Assembly: GCF_032854445.1 (NCBI RefSeq)
Contig: NC_088296.1
Location: forward strand, 25,053,897-25,117,896
Length of the DNA stretch: 64,000 nucleotides
Direction: 5' to 3'
DNA from: Liolophura sinensis
Taxonomy: Eukaryota > Mollusca > Polyplacophora > Chitonida > Chitonidae
In this document: positions 50,505-61,255 of the stretch, piece after piece
How positions within the stretch are numbered: position 1 is the stretch's first letter
How the letters are laid out: each line of letters begins with the position of its first letter
Translations under genes and position numbers: made by a program
The notes under the pieces: generated by a model
Databases searched by the model: none
What the model was told of the DNA's origin: nothing
The model's input: only the letters and a program-made list of their open reading frames with translations

Positions 50505-51462
50505 TCCATAAACACAGGTGTAAGTCTGCGACAACAGCCTCGGGGACACCCACAACCCCTTTACTGTCACCCAGGCACCACAAACACACGTGTAAGTCTG
50601 CGACAACAGCCTCAGGGACACCCATAACCACTTTACTGTCACCCAGGCACCACAAACACACGTGTAAGTCTGTGACAGCAGCTTCGGGGACACCCATAAC
50701 CACTTTACTGTCACCCCAGGTACCACAAACACACGTGTAAGTCTGCGACAACAGCCTCGGGGCCACCCACAACCACTTTACTGTCACCCAGGCACCACAA
50801 ACACAGGTGTAAGTCTGCGACAACAGCCTCAGGGACACCCATAACCACTTTACTGTCACCCAGGCACCACAAACACAGGTGTAAGTCTGCGACAACAGCC
50901 TCTGGGACACCCACAACTACTTTACTGTCACCCAGGCACCACAAACACAGGTTTAAGTCTGCGACAACAGCCTCAGGGACACCCATAACCACTTTACTGT
51001 CACCCAGGCACCACAAACACACGTGTAAGTCTGTGACAGCAGCTTCGGGGACACCCATAACCACTTTACTGTCACCCCAGGTACCACAAACACACGTGTA
51101 AGTCTGCGACAACAGCCTCGGGGCCACCCACAACCACTTTACTGTCACCCAGGCATCGCAAACACACGTGTAAGTCTGCGACAACAGCCTTGGGGACACT
51201 CACAACCACTTTACTGTCACCCAGGCACCACAAACACACGTGTAAGTCTGTGACAACAGCCTCGGGGACACCCCTAACCACTTTACTATCACCCAGGCAC
51301 CACAAACACAGGTGTAAGTCTGCGACAACAGCCTCGGGGACACCCCTAACCACTTTACTGTCACCCAGGCACCACAAACACAGGTGTAAGTCTGCGACAA
51401 CAGCCTCGGGGACACCCACAACCACTTTACTGTCACCCAGGCACAACAAACACAGTGAGCAG
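50505..51462. repeat. 72-bp minisatellite in intron 2, about 13 copies
   Basis: Unit parts: CACCACAAACACAGGTGTAA, GTCTGCGACAACAGCCTCGG, GGACACCCACAACCACTTTA and CTGTCACCCAGG. The period is exactly 24 codons, so frames without a stop run through the array on both strands. These are not credible genes, since they lie within an intron and lack other support. Several neighbouring units are near-identical (50,640-50,760 compared with 51,000-51,120). Confidence 0.94.
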
Positions 51463-53411
51463 GGACTTCAAAAGTGAATGTCATCTGTTGTGTGTACATT
51501 GTACTTCCTGGTTTCTGTTATATTAACACTGTACACACAAACCCTATGTATTTCGCTTTCTTGTTCACATTTTTGCTTCAGTCATTTTTTTTTTTTTGTT
51601 TCACTCCTCCAGTAATGCTGGTGAACTCTGAACACTTGTGTCACTTTGCAGTGCTTCTAAATTCAGAGCACCTGACAGCTGGTTACATGAGCATGTTACT
51701 GTATAGGTTTTCTGTGTCTGATCCCAGACCTTTGACAACTACTTGACTACATCAACATGGAGGAAATATCAGACAACAACAGAACCCAGGACAAAAGTTC
51801 CCTGTATCGGACCAAGCTTAGAAAACTTGGATAGATTTCCAATACGGGTTTAATCTGGGGACAGGAACCAACAAAGGTTCGGAAAGTCGCAAGGAAATGG
51901 ACGCGCATCCAGCAAACAAAAGGCTGCTGAACAATCAAGTTTATGGATTTTCCATATGAAATGTCACAAAGCAAGTGGACATTGTGTAAAATGTGTTCAA
52001 CCAGTGGTACAAATGAATTGGGTGGGTAGTTGTTGGGTAAAAATTGTACTGCTCTAACTGTACAATTACTTACACGAGAATTCTGTTGGTGGAAAGCAAA
52101 TTTTTGAAAGTCGATTTCTGACTTTATAACATACTAGTAACACAAATGGGATTTTCCGATGTAGAAAGATGGCAGAGTAATGAAAAGGTGACGGTCAAAT
52201 CTTTTAACTCAACAATCATGACAGTACTAACATGAGGAATTGGTGTTTCACTTAAACATGGAGCTTTTTGAAATATTTTTTGTTGGACACCAAAATATGT
52301 CAAAAAAGTATTTCATTGCTCAGTGATAATTTCAAATGTGAGCATTTTAAGAAATTGCTGCATCTAAACATATTTCAAATATACATGTATGTGAAAGCAG
52401 AGATCAAAAAACAAACCATAGGACAAAACTACTGCAGCAGATATGAACACAAAAAAAAGAAAAACTGATAATGTAAAATCCGCTAATGGAACTGCACATC
52501 CTGAGTACTACTTTACTCAACGCGAAAATACATTCAAGCACTCCTGTACAAGACCAGGCCTTCAACAATCGCATGTCAGGTTTGCCACAAAAGTTGTCTT
52601 GGGAACCGTTTTCTGTGTTAATACTTGTACTTGTGCGTTTGACACGTGTAGATTCCTGGCAATGGAAGTTGTCTGTATTGAGCTGGCGACCTAGAACAAT
52701 GCTGGTGACCTCCTAAATGCCGGAGACAATTTGAAAGGTCTCCATGGAACCCAAGGGCCAGAGTCTTAGCTGATACATGCTATACATTTGTGTATGTTTG
52801 CTCATCTCTTCTTGATTGGCATGGATCAACGAGAAAACAATATTACATGTATTTGTACAGCCAGACGTGTCCAGAAATGCACATCTAGATTCTGATGTAT
52901 GGTTAGGGAACAATGCTTGTATAGAGTGAAATCAATGATTGCAAATCCATGTCAAGAATAGACAGGTGGGCATGTACAGGTGTATGAGGAAAAATGCTCA
53001 GTGTACACACAATCATCAGGGTCATAACACCAAAATCATATTAGTATGTATACATGTATGTCGATTTTGCAATAAAAACAAAAATGCATGTAATAATATG
53101 TCTGACAAGTTTTTTTCATAAATATGGCGATGTACATGTGTAGACTAATACCTGGGTTCAATAATAACAACAACAACAATAACAACAATGAAGCTAAGGC
53201 ATCGCCACGGATTAAAATGCAAAAGGTTAATGACAAAGATCCACGCAAAGTGGGTGGAAAGCTGGTTGAAACCATTTCCATTTATGTGGTGATGTATCAA
53301 CATTATTATTATTAATATCTAAGTATTACAGAACTATTGTAACAGATTAAATGTGCAGGTACATTTGCAGCTCATGTACATATACATGTATGTATCAATG
53401 TTCCAAAGTCA

Positions 53412-54375
53412 ACTATCACAACATTGTTGGGAAGTCAACTCTGGGGGGCAAGAACTATCAAAGCAATGTTGGGAAGTCAACTTTGGGGGGCAAAAACTAT
53501 CACAACAATGTTGGGAAGTCAACTCTGGGGGGGGGGGGGGGTAAAAACTATCACAACAATGTTGGGAAGTCAACTCTGGGGGGGCAAAAACTATCACAAC
53601 AATGTTGGGAAGTCAACTCTGGGGGGAAAAACTATCACAACAATGTTGGGAAGTCAACTCTGGGGGGTAAAAACTATCACAACAATGTTGGTAAGTCAAC
53701 TCTGGGGGGCAAAAACTATCACAACAATGTTGGGAAGTCAACTCTGGGGGGCAAAAACTATCACAACATTGTTGGGAAGTCAACTTTGGGGGGCAAAAAC
53801 TATCACAACAATGTTGGGAGGTCAACTCTGGGGGGCAAAAACTATCACAACATTGTTGGGAAGTCAACTCTGGGGGGCAAAAACTATCACAACAATGTTG
53901 GGAAGTCAACTCTGGGGGCAAAAACTATCACAACAATGTCGGTAAGTCAACTCTGGGGGGGGGGGCAAAAACTATCACAACAATGTTGGGAAGTCAACTC
54001 TGGGGGGCAAAAACTATCACAACATTGTTGGGAAGTCAACTTTGGGGGGCAAAAACTATCACAACAATGTTGGGAAGTCAACTCTGGGGGGTAAAAACTA
54101 TCACAACAATGTTGGGAAGTCAACTCTGGGGGGGCAAAAACTATCACAACATTGTTGGGAAGTCAACTCTGGGGGGCAAAAACTATCACAACAATGTTGG
54201 TAGTCAACTCTGGGGGGCAAAAACTATCACAACAATGTTGGGAAGTCAACTCTGGGAGGCAAAAACTATCACAACAATGTTGGTAAGTTAACATTGGGGG
54301 GCAAAAACTATCACAACAATGTTGGTAAGTCAACCCAGGGGGGGGGAGTGCAAAAACTATCAAAGCAATGTTGGG
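53412..54375. repeat. 42-bp G-run minisatellite in intron 2, about 22 copies
   Basis: Unit AACTATCACAACAATGTTGG then GAAGTCAACTCTGGGGGGCAA. The G run varies from 5 to about 16 (longest near 53,526). A run per unit gives a periodic G-quadruplex-capable array on the plus strand and C runs on the gene's sense strand. Confidence 0.94.
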
Positions 54376-54496
54376 TCATGTAGGGTATGAACCCACCTTA
54401 GCCTTAAATTTGGCCAGAAGTAAAAGATGACTGAAGCTGGCAATCACTCCCTTTATCTTCTTTTCAGATAGCTACCATTCATGCATTTACATGAAC

Positions 54497-55330
54497 ATCT
54501 AGGATGAATGAGGTAAACTGCGAAGAGGCCATGTTTCACTGTGTATGTGTGACCATTTGCCAGCTATCACTATGTCGTCGTTGCTCTGGTCTTACTATGC
54601 TGTACATCTTAATTATGTTGTATTCCTGCATAAACCAGGATTCTGATGATGGACTAAGCATCCCCGAAGCCTGGTACCTTTGCATTGTTTTAATGTGACT
54701 GTATGTTTAATGTGATGACAACACAGCATTTTGAGTAATTCTAGACCAGTGACGTCTCATAAATTGCGATTACCATCACTGCATATTTTTTTACCTAATT
54801 CTGCTTAAGCCATGGTGCTAGGGGATGGGTAAATTGCTATTTATGTATTTACGTGAACAGTTAGAATAAAACCCTGACAGGTAATTGACACGAGGCCGTA
54901 TTTCACCAGTGTGACAATCTGCCAGCTATCACTCTGTCGTCAATGCTTTGGTCTTTCTCTCTATCCTGTACGTCTCAGTTATGATGTATTCCTGCATAAA
55001 CCAGGATTCTACTGGTGAACTTAGCATCCCTGATGCCTTGTTCGTGTTCATTGTTTTAATGTGACTGTATATTAAATGTGATGACAACACAGCACTGGAA
55101 GGCATTCGACACCAGTGACGTCTCAGAAATTGCAATTAACATCACTGCACATTTTTTTTTACCTAATTCTGCTTTAGCCATGGTGCTAGGGGGCGTGTGA
55201 TTTTGCTACTATACACGCATTTACTTGAATAGTTAGAATAAAACCCTGGCTGAGGTAAACTGAGAAGAGGTTGTATGTTACCAGTTACATGTGACCATTT
55301 GCCTGCTATCACCCTGTTATAGCTACTCTC
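54497..55330. repeat. ~370-bp tandem duplication (two full copies and one partial)
   Basis: Copies start near 54,497, 54,870 and 55,235. Shared landmarks are CCAGCTATCACTCTGTCGTC, TGTATTCCTGCATAAACCAG, TTTTAATGTGACTGTAT, GATGACAACACAGCA, CAGTGACGTCTCA and CTAATTCTGCTTTAGCCATG. Copies are clearly diverged, so the duplication is old. A partial relative lies at 42,546-42,665. Confidence 0.85.
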
Positions 55331-55663
55331 TATAACATTTCTGCAACTTTTTAATTTGCCTTCGGAGACAAAATTACTTCACACAAAATATAATTTTATC
55401 AGTCTACCCAGAATAATATTCTCAGAATACGTTTCAATAAACACCTTGGTGCGAAAAGGTTCAAGAATTACAGTACAGGTACTTCCACCAAGGAGGTTAT
55501 ATACTGCTGTCGTTTATTTGTTTGCCTGTCTGTCTGCATGGAAAAGGTCAGTTATGGAGCGACTTTTGATTGATCAAAAAGTTATATTTTAAGACATTTA
55601 TTTTCTCCAAAATGCACTTATTTGGATGAAATTATAGGCCATGAACGTTTACACATGACTCAC

Positions 55664-55764
55664 CTGAGGCGAGAGATTTTCCTGTGGGATAATGTTCTCC
55701 TGCAGTTCTGCTACACGGCTATACTTGCTGACAGATGATTGGCCGGCCCTGCGCACATCTCCCG
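55664..55764 (-). CDS. Exon 2 of the TRADD-like domain gene
   Basis: A 101-bp exon with acceptor GTTGACAG before base 55764 and donor CTCAG|GTGAGT after 55664. The upstream exon ends one base into a codon. The first two bases here complete it (Ala), and 33 codons then read open to phase 0. The peptide begins GDVRRAGQSSVSKYSRVAEL and ends NLSPQ; it is Ser/Gln-rich with no recognised domain. The 589-bp intron before it (55765-56353) contains a short 12-bp repeat array. Phase agreement on both sides is the main support. Confidence 0.7.
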
Positions 55765-56240
55765 CTGTCAACACCAAACACACACATGTACAAGAAAGAT
55801 ATGACTGAGCTGCCATCCATACTGATGAGCACTATTTGGTTTGAATTTTTTTGGCCAGTGCTCCAGAAGTTATTAAAACAGAAGTAAACCATTTTTCATT
55901 GTAGGACACATCTACCTGAATTAATATTTTCTTGAGGCCACAAAAACGGCTGATGACAGTGGGATTTATTTTAATATTTTGCCACGAGGATTTCAGATAT
56001 TTAAACAAGTGGTCAGGAAGAAACTGTTTTGCTTTCACCATACCCATGGTATTAAAGTGAGCATTTTCCTAAACCCGTCTTGAAGAGACTGAAAATTATT
56101 ATGAGCTGACAGTCATGACAGTGGTGTAAGTACTAATACACGTACATGTATATGTATATGTAGTTTTACAAATATACATGAAAATCCCACTTCTGACACC
56201 AAAATCTCACACATCACTGTTCAATATTTGATGATATAAC

Positions 56241-56302
56241 ACTACAAGGACACCACAAGGACACTACAAGGACACCACAAGGACACTACAAGGACACCAC
56301 AA
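56241..56302. repeat. 12/24-bp tandem repeat in intron 1
   Basis: ACAAGGACACCACAAGGACACT repeated about five half-units. It ends some 50 bp below the exon 1 donor. Confidence 0.85.
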
Positions 56303-56353
56303 ATATACTCAGCATGATATTTTCTGAATTATACAGATCTATAGAAAACTTAC

Positions 56354-56827
56354 CTAATTCTCTTAAGCACTGTAAATATTCTCCCTCTTCAATCCTCACG
56401 CCCAGACGAATGTTTTTCGCACGGCACCTCCTAAGTAATGTCTTTGTTACAAGACCATTTTGAAAAATGTCCAATAATTTTCCAGAACGAAACATCCGCC
56501 ACAAGTTTGTCAATTTCTTCACCGATGTGAAGCGCAATGTAAATTTCACGCTGCCAAAAGAAACATCTTCGATATCACCATGTCGGCAAAGAATTTTGAG
56601 CGTGTGCATGATCTCCATGGAGTCTTTGATAATTGTGTTTGTTTGACCTAGCTCCTTCTTGAACTGTTCAAAAGAGGCTGGTGTGTCGTCACGACGACGG
56701 ATATTCTTGTAAGCGTTTTTTGCCATCTGTAGCATCTGTTCCTCTACCTGCTGACAGGTGCAAGGTGGAGGTTTCCGTTTTGTTCTTGGGTACACCTCAT
56801 CAACGTCCACACTAACACTCATCTCAC
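56354..56827 (-). CDS. Exon 1 (of those found) of a four-exon gene: TRADD-like N-terminal domain protein
   Basis: This is the main coding exon of the only gene I can support. A pyrimidine-rich tract ending CTTCAG precedes base 56827, and the exon ends TTAG|GTAAGT at 56354. The chosen start is the ATG at 56822, five bases inside the exon with G at -3. The frame stays open upstream to the splice site, so an upstream coding exon is possible. It encodes 156 residues plus one base: an acidic start, a KRKPPP stretch and a helical segment (about 22-80). Residues ~85-156 show GSVKFTLRF, LTNLW, SGKLLDIFQNGLVT and a closing IEEGEYLQCL. That pattern matches my memory of the TRADD-like N-terminal domain, common in invertebrate death-domain and NLR-type proteins. 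By family analogy it would be a cytosolic adaptor in immune or cell-death signalling; this role is inferred. The exon structure is much surer than the domain name. Confidence 0.75.
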
Positions 56828-56887
56828 CTGAAGATAGAACAAAGATGTGATTAAAGTCAAAAAGGTAAAAAGTAAAACACAAGACAG

Positions 56888-57065
56888 AGTATTGTAATTC
56901 TTCAACCTTTTGTATGTTTGTAAGGTGTTTATTCAAGCATATTCTGAAGGAATTATTCTGTGTAGATTGTGTAACTTATAGTTTTTGTTAAACCATGAAA
57001 GTGGCCAATTCAACCAATGTAGTTTTGTCTCCAATATCAAATTATACATGTGCATTAAGAATCGC
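56888..57065 (+). repeat. Dispersed repeat, paired with 22563-22760
   Basis: Same landmarks and order as its partner, with small indels. It lies about 60 bp beyond the exon 1 acceptor, so in the upstream intron or promoter region of the gene. Confidence 0.65.
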
Positions 57066-57715
57066 CCTGAAAGTTGCTCAGGATAGGATTCTCTCCCAAA
57101 CAAACAACGTTTACTTGAAGTGATCTGAAGTAGTTTCGGAAGACAAGATGATACAGGGAAGTTTCAGCCCCCAAAATAAAATTCTGACCTTTATTTGCCC
57201 CTTAAAAGCATTTTTTTTCCAGAAAAAGTTTCAAGGTTGCTTGAACAGTGTTTGAAGTTACAACATGTACAAAGAGTGTCAGCAGAGTTTTCCGTACATT
57301 CTTGTGACACATCAACGTCCTGAGCGCCCCAAGGGCAGCCCAATGACACGCTGTACCCAGATTATACACTCGCCACACCCCTGGTTTAGTATTGCACCTG
57401 TAGGCTAGAGCCATTGCCATGCCAGGCTTTATTAGGCCCATCAGATCATATTACATGTGAGTGTTTGTCCAGGTAAATGAACCACAGGGGCAAACAAAAG
57501 TGTTGACAGTGTGCAACTACGACATGGCTGACCGAGGCAACTCATTAGCTGCTCAACGAACATAGCACGGCAGGTAAATATTGGTAATGTACCTGTAAAT
57601 GGTGGGTTATGAGCCATGAAGTCTTATAATCACATACATGCATCTACATGGGCCTTTATACAGACTCAGACTGGCTATTGTGTGAATATACTACACACTA
57701 AATGTGCATATATGA

Positions 57716-57898
57716 GGCCACCCTTAAAAATATGTTTGTTGGGCATAACCTTCCTATTGGGAATTTTATGTTTTATTTTTCACTCGGTGTTATTATGAAT
57801 CTCTTTAAAATCACCATATTTTCCATTTTGGACAGAATAAAAGGAAAGAAATCATAGGGTCGGGTTACGCCCAACAAGGACATTTTTAAGGATGGTCC
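57716..57898. mobile_element. 183-bp palindromic element
   Basis: The left end reads GGCCACCCTTAAAAATATGT, TTGTTGGGCATAACC; the right end reversed reads GGACCATCCTTAAAAATGTC, CTTGTTGGGCGTAACC. The terminal inverted repeat is about 40 bp, so this is a small MITE. Related half-units occur at 745-925. Confidence 0.75.
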
Positions 57899-58937
57899 GA
57901 CAGACCACAAATCTGTATCATGATTCAATCTTTTACACTGGGATACTGCACACATCCTGCTTAGTATGCAGGTGTGTTCAAAAATCCACAAACACATGTG
58001 ATGATGTATAGAGGGGTGTAACCATCAATAAAAAATATGTCTATATTTGTCCTCATCAACAAACATTGGCAACATCTGATTGTGATTTGCCTATAAATGA
58101 AGAATCATGTGCACTGTGAATTAAATTTGACTTTATTCATTTCAGTCTATTACTATGGTCATTATGGTTTAAGTTTTGGACAAAATTGTTATTTCTTGAC
58201 GACCACACTCTGTCAAAGCAGATGTATGACATAATGTTAAATGATGTATATCTTTATCCCAATAAGAAAACTTGGTGTACGAGATCACGCCGATTTGCTT
58301 TGCAATTTTGGGTTTAATGACGTGTGGCTGGCTCAAAGTATTGCAAACCTCAATGTTTCTCTGTCTGTGGTGAAACTAAGGTTACAGCAGAACTCTACAG
58401 ACTTCAATATCACACTAAATGTTCCCTAAACACAACATTTAGGCTATGCTAGTCTGAAAACTGCATTTTAAAAAACTAATATGTTAACTGGTTTTATTTA
58501 AAGAAAAAACAAAAAAACCATTTGACCTGTTGGACCTTCTGCTTATCTTGTCGCCCGCAGAGCCTTGGCTGGGAGATGTCATGCTGTGAATACCTGCCAA
58601 AACCATGCATTAGGCCTAACCACTGTGTGCTTTTCCAGAAGCTATCGTGTGACTTACTCTGTCATTACCCCTACACGTACACCTCTTAATTAGCACCCTG
58701 GAAATAAGACGAGTAGAAGAGTTTTACAACAAATATTTTGAAAGATAGTCTACCGGAGTTGTATTAGACAAGGAAAAGCTTGCACAGCACAGTGACTGGG
58801 TGATACGATGACTTTCACGTATCCGCCACGTAGATGACACAAATTCACTTTTGTCTGGTTTGTCGGACACGAACTGGACATCCACCGATTTATGGTAGTA
58901 CATGTGGAGAATATGAACCGGTTTTGGAGTTAGCAGA

Positions 58938-59351
58938 CTATAAACTTTTATAGCCAAGTTGAGCAACACCGACTATGACACGAGGATCCATGCAGTCGGG
59001 CCAGCCCATGGTAAGCTTCACTGACGACAACAGTCTGTCACTCGGCACCGGTGAAGCTAACGAGCGAACTAATCTTTTATGTTTTAAAAAAGTATCACTG
59101 GCAAACATAAATAAGGCTTGAATTATATTGACTGGAAAGCGTTTGTCGTAGAAATGCAGTTTAAAATTTGTCTTGGTCCCCGTAAGCGTGTCATGCTTCA
59201 AGGTACCGCATGCTGTGGTGTATCGTGCGCACAACCGCCTGTAGGTCAGGTGTGAATTAAGCCGGAGGGCCGCCCTATAACCTTGTTGCCGCTGTGGGGT
59301 AAAGGCTAGCAGCTCTCTACAGTTCATGTCACAACCTGCTGTTCCAAACAA
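58938..59351 (-). other. 137-codon open frame, unassigned
   Basis: A minus-strand frame with Arg/Leu-rich, non-repetitive sequence (TPQRQQGYRAALRLNSHLTY) but no domain I know. It lies upstream of the TRADD-like gene, ends at the possible TATA box and has no matching splice to it. It could be chance, a small gene or 5' flanking sequence. Confidence 0.2.
58945..58953 (-). promoter_or_regulatory. Possible TATA box upstream of the TRADD-like gene
   Basis: CTATAAAAG on the minus strand, about 2.1 kb upstream of exon 1, lies at the edge of a relatively GC-rich stretch (58,720-59,350). A transcript starting ~30 bases below would need a non-coding first exon spliced to 56827. Weak on its own. Confidence 0.2.
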
Positions 59352-60433
59352 ACACGTAGCTAAACAACTTCAGGGAGTGAAAATCCAGATGGTTTTTCAG
59401 TTTGGCTTTTTTTTTTTGAGGGAAATTCTAAGGTTTGTCATTCGGTCTTTTCTTTTAGTTATGGCTGAATTAGCAAGTCTCATACGACTACGATCGAGTC
59501 CCCTGTAATCAAAGGACATCTTTGATCAGATCTGGTCCACAGTTTGCAAATCTGTGCCATTTGTAGGTCATGTATGTAACTTTAAACTATCCTGCCTTTT
59601 GTTACTGCAGTTGCAAGCCCGACCTGGGCATGGAATAATCTTGAAATTGTCTGTAAGAGTATAGCGATTGTTTCCTGCTGTTCATGTTGTACAAAGAGGG
59701 AAGGCTCAGATGTCTACAGTGGATGTACTGCTGTGACACCACCAGGTTGACAGTGGCTCCATCCTGGGAACTAGATTTTTTGATGTTTGATGACCAAATT
59801 CTGCTGTTTTTCTTTCGTTTTCAACCGTTTAAACGATCGGAATTGATTCAGGGAACATCAAACTGTCTGCAGTTTGGAAGGCTCAGCTCCTGGGATCTAC
59901 TTTAGGTATAAATTCACGTAGAATTGGAACGATTGTTTGAGCACATTTCTATGTGACTTTCAGTAGTTTTTGTTTTCAGTCTTATCTGAACATTATTGAT
60001 GTTACTAAATTTAGATTCTGTGTCTTGTCCCGTCAATTACAGGTGGAGACATATAGGTGGCAAAAGCCATGGGCTGTACCCGTAGAAAACAGAAAATGTG
60101 TACTGTGTAATGTATAACTCACTTTCTGAGTTCAGAAGGTCGCCATGTTTTTAACAGAAATGTCTTAGGATCTCGCATTACACGGGAGCTCGGTGCTAAT
60201 TTTCACTCAACAGCCTATGTTTTAACCTAGCGGCAGCATGCTTGCTACATTGAATATCTGTTTCATTGAAAGTCAGCATTGGAAATCGTGTCCCCATTTG
60301 CAATAACTTATAGCAAAAACAATGAAGAAACTAAAAACACCGAGTAAAAAGTGTTACTTTGAAAGCTTGCCCTTTTATTGGCCGTGAAAAGCAGAAATTT
60401 CAAAGGCCAGTGTCCGTAAATGGGTGTTAATTT

Positions 60434-60679
60434 GATCATGGCTACTCTGGTTTGGCGAGTGTAGTGGTGCGTATACTGAAATGCGAATGTCGCTTACCGA
60501 ATGAAGAGTTTCATTTTATTCCTGTTTGCCCAATGTTCAGTAATTTGCGTAAAAAATACATTATACTTTTTTCTTGGAAACATTCTAATTGGCAGAAACT
60601 GGTTTCATTACTGACAGAGAATTCCAAATCTGTTATTAGAGGTTTACGTTTTTTTCTTTTCAAAGCGTATAAAAGCTAA
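60434..60679 (+). pseudogene. Remnant of a non-LTR retrotransposon (LINE) ORF2 C-terminal tail
   Basis: The frame starting with GAT at 60434 reads CECRLPNEEFHFIPVCPMF, then SNLRKKYI, and ends at a TAA after FLFKAYKS. The pattern C-x-C, then E-x-H-F-x3-C-P and L-R-x-x-Y, followed by a helical tail, is typical of the zinc-binding C-terminus after the reverse transcriptase in many metazoan LINEs. Only about 80 residues remain; upstream frames hold stops and no RT motif, so it is a 5'-truncated, inactive copy. Family assignment is from memory of the motif. Confidence 0.6.
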
Positions 60680-60727
60680 GAGATACTTAGTGTATAGTAA
60701 TGTATACGAGCTATAGCCCATCGCCAT

Positions 60728-61247
60728 GCATGATGTAGTTGTCTGTACGCCCATGCACCAACTGGTCTTGTGCATGATGTAGTTGTCTGTACGCCCATGC
60801 ACCAACTGGTCTTGTGCATGATGTAGTTGTCTGTACGCCCATGGACCAACTGGTCTTGTGCATGATGTAGTTGTCTGTACGCCCATGGACCAACTGGTCT
60901 TGTGCATGATGTAGTTGTCTGTACGCCCGTTGACCAACTGGCCTTGTGCATGATGTAGTTGTCTGTACGCCCATGGACCAACTGGTCTTGTGCATGATGT
61001 AGTTGTCTGTACGCCCGTGCACCAACTGGTCTTGTGCATGATGTAGTTGTCTGTACGCCCATGGACCAACTGGTCCTGTGCATGATGTAGTTGTCTGTAC
61101 GCCCATGCACCAACTGGTCTTGTGCATGATGTAGTTGTCTGTACGCCCATGGACCAACTGATCTTGGGCATGATGTAGTTGTCTGTACGCCCATGGACCA
61201 ACTGGTCTTGTGCATGATGTAGTTGTCTGTATGCCCATGGACCAACT
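60728..61247. repeat. 44-bp minisatellite, 12 copies
   Basis: Unit GTAGTTGTCTGTACGCCCAT, GCACCAACTGGTCTTGTGCA, TGAT. Copies differ mainly at GCACC versus GGACC. The unit has no antisense stop, so three overlapping minus-strand frames of ~190-203 residues arise; none is a gene. It starts about 50 bp after a LINE tail fragment. Confidence 0.95.
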
Positions 61248-61255
61248 TGTCCCAT

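Noticed and set aside
50377-51499. Long frames on both strands (up to 179 residues)
   Set aside because: The 72-bp minisatellite is a multiple of three, so any stop-free frame stays open through all copies. It lies in an intron of a better-supported gene.
53351-54094. A 247-residue plus-strand frame rich in Gly, Lys and Asn (NYHNNVGKSTLGG type)
   Set aside because: Produced by the 42-bp repeat; the GKST string resembles a P-loop only by chance and no surrounding fold exists.
58565-58600. Possible upstream coding exon of the TRADD-like gene beginning ATGACATCTCCC on the minus strand
   Set aside because: Available donors (AGAAG|GTCC and AACAG|GTCA) leave two bases, which would create TGA on joining to the exon at 56827.
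1256-61247. CRISPR-like arrays (many regular repeats)
   Set aside because: Repeats are head-to-tail with no unique spacers, and the DNA is clearly eukaryotic.
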